Part shown: in pieces, positions 63,587 through 64,000 of the stretch
Numbering within the stretch: position 1 is the first letter of the stretch
Layout: each line of letters opens with the position of its first letter
The notes under the pieces: model-generated
Databases searched by the model: none
Told to the model about the DNA's origin: nothing
What the model saw: only the letters and a program-made list of their open reading frames with translations
From: Anabaena sp. PCC 7108
GTDB taxonomy: Bacteria > Cyanobacteriota > Cyanobacteriia > Cyanobacteriales > Nostocaceae
Assembly (NCBI RefSeq): GCF_000332135.1
Contig: NZ_KB235896.1
Span: 2,181,403-2,245,402 of the forward strand
Reading direction: 5' to 3'
DNA length: 64,000 bases
Program-made: the position numbers and the translations under genes

Positions 63587-64000
63587 TTATTCCAGGTTTG
63601 CTTGTAAATCAACCCAAAACTTTTCCGCAAAAGAAACAGCTGGGTGAATTGGTGGTTTTGGTTTGGTACGCAGTTGCATCCCAATTTCAGCCAGACTTTT
63701 ATCGCCTTTACGAGAGTTGCATCTAGAGCAAGCTGTGACTACGTTATCCCAGGTATGCATTCCCCCTTGAGAACGGGGAATCACATGATCCAGTGTTAGG
63801 TTTTTTTTAATACCACAATATTGACAACTGTGATGATCTCGCCGCAACACTTCCCGTCGATTGACTGGGGGAACTTTCCACATCCGTTCAGCAGCAGCAA
63901 TTTTTAGACGAATGTGCTTTGGTACAGAAATTACCAAGCTAGGTGAGTGAATTAACCAGCCTTCTTCTGTAGAAAAATCTACTGGTTCTGCCTTATTTGT
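63587..64000 (-). CDS. HNH endonuclease, 5' end outside window
   Basis: The frame is open to the window edge (138 codons visible), so the start is not seen; a TTG at 63937 is only an internal possibility. HNH core: CQYCGIKKNLTLDHVIPRSQ, then GGMHTWDNVVTACSRCNSRK. The two CxxC pairs bind structural zinc, and the DH plus N supply the catalytic metal site. This is the stand-alone type common in cyanobacteria (family members about 165 aa), with REVLRRDHHSCQYC before the core. The natural role is unknown. Confidence 0.85.
   Translation of the reverse strand, partial: TNKAEPVDFSTEEGWLIHSPSLVISVPKHIRLKIAAAERMWKVPPVNRREVLRRDHHSCQYCGIKKNLTLDHVIPRSQGGMHTWDNVVTACSRCNSRKGDKSLAEIGMQLRTKPKPPIHPAVSFAEKFWVDLQANLE

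Overview
The window reads as chromosome of a filamentous, Nostocales-type cyanobacterium. The evidence is a 223-residue NtcA nitrogen regulator, many GCGATCGC (HIP1) octamers, cyanobacterial families (DUF3146, DUF3084, the LpxB-related TIGR03492 type, NACHT/WD40 proteins, a PEP-CTERM surface protein), heptanucleotide tandem repeats, and several short interspersed palindromic repeats. The genus cannot be fixed from the sequence alone, and no heterocyst or photosystem genes lie in the window.

Layout. 0-1.1 kb: an ATPase gene whose 5' end is replaced by a 160-bp inverted-repeat element. 1.1-5.3 kb: SNF2 helicase plus SWIM-finger partner. 5.6-26.8 kb: mostly housekeeping: pnp, an 830-aa unknown protein with zinc ribbon and PD-(D/E)XK-like nuclease motif, DUF3146, a YqgF-type nuclease, DUF3084, ntcA, fabI, hisB, an ABC ATPase, a polysaccharide export protein, an SPFH protein, folP, tpiA, comEC, tRNA-Ser(CGA) and capA. 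27-32.5 kb: a membrane Ser/Thr kinase with an IS200/IS605 element (tnpA/tnpB) inserted just upstream, then an Omp85 protein. 32.9-40.4 kb: a NB-ARC ATPase/TPR pair and a set of small poorly known genes. Three of these (zinc ribbon, DUF4177-like, PEP-CTERM) share a duplicated ~90-bp promoter block with conserved -35/-10 boxes and 18-nt spacer.

40.5-42.3 kb: a GNAT acetyltransferase gene cleanly split by an IS4-type element with a 9-bp target duplication. 42.8-49.4 kb: LpxB-related protein and a two-component cluster (LuxR-type regulator, two hybrid kinases, a lone receiver). The first hybrid kinase has an Asn in place of the phospho-acceptor Asp. 49.7-54.7 kb: an AAA+ ATPase behind a promoter carrying a large inverted repeat, a small membrane protein, KptA, and a stress group (ChaB-domain protein, Dps, small exported protein). 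54.9-60.7 kb: decayed STAND (NACHT/WD40) genes, ended by a second near-identical IS4 copy that joins directly to a truncated IS1634-type transposase. 60.8-64 kb: a TRADD-N-associated-like membrane protein, two tandem polysaccharide deacetylases, a conserved hypothetical gene and an HNH endonuclease cut by the window end.

The right half is accessory and fluid: insertion sequences, palindromic repeats (one inserted in frame in a NACHT gene), frameshifts and split genes. The strongest leads for something undescribed are the three-copy promoter block, the 830-aa nuclease-like gene, the pseudo-receiver kinase and the remodelled STAND cluster.
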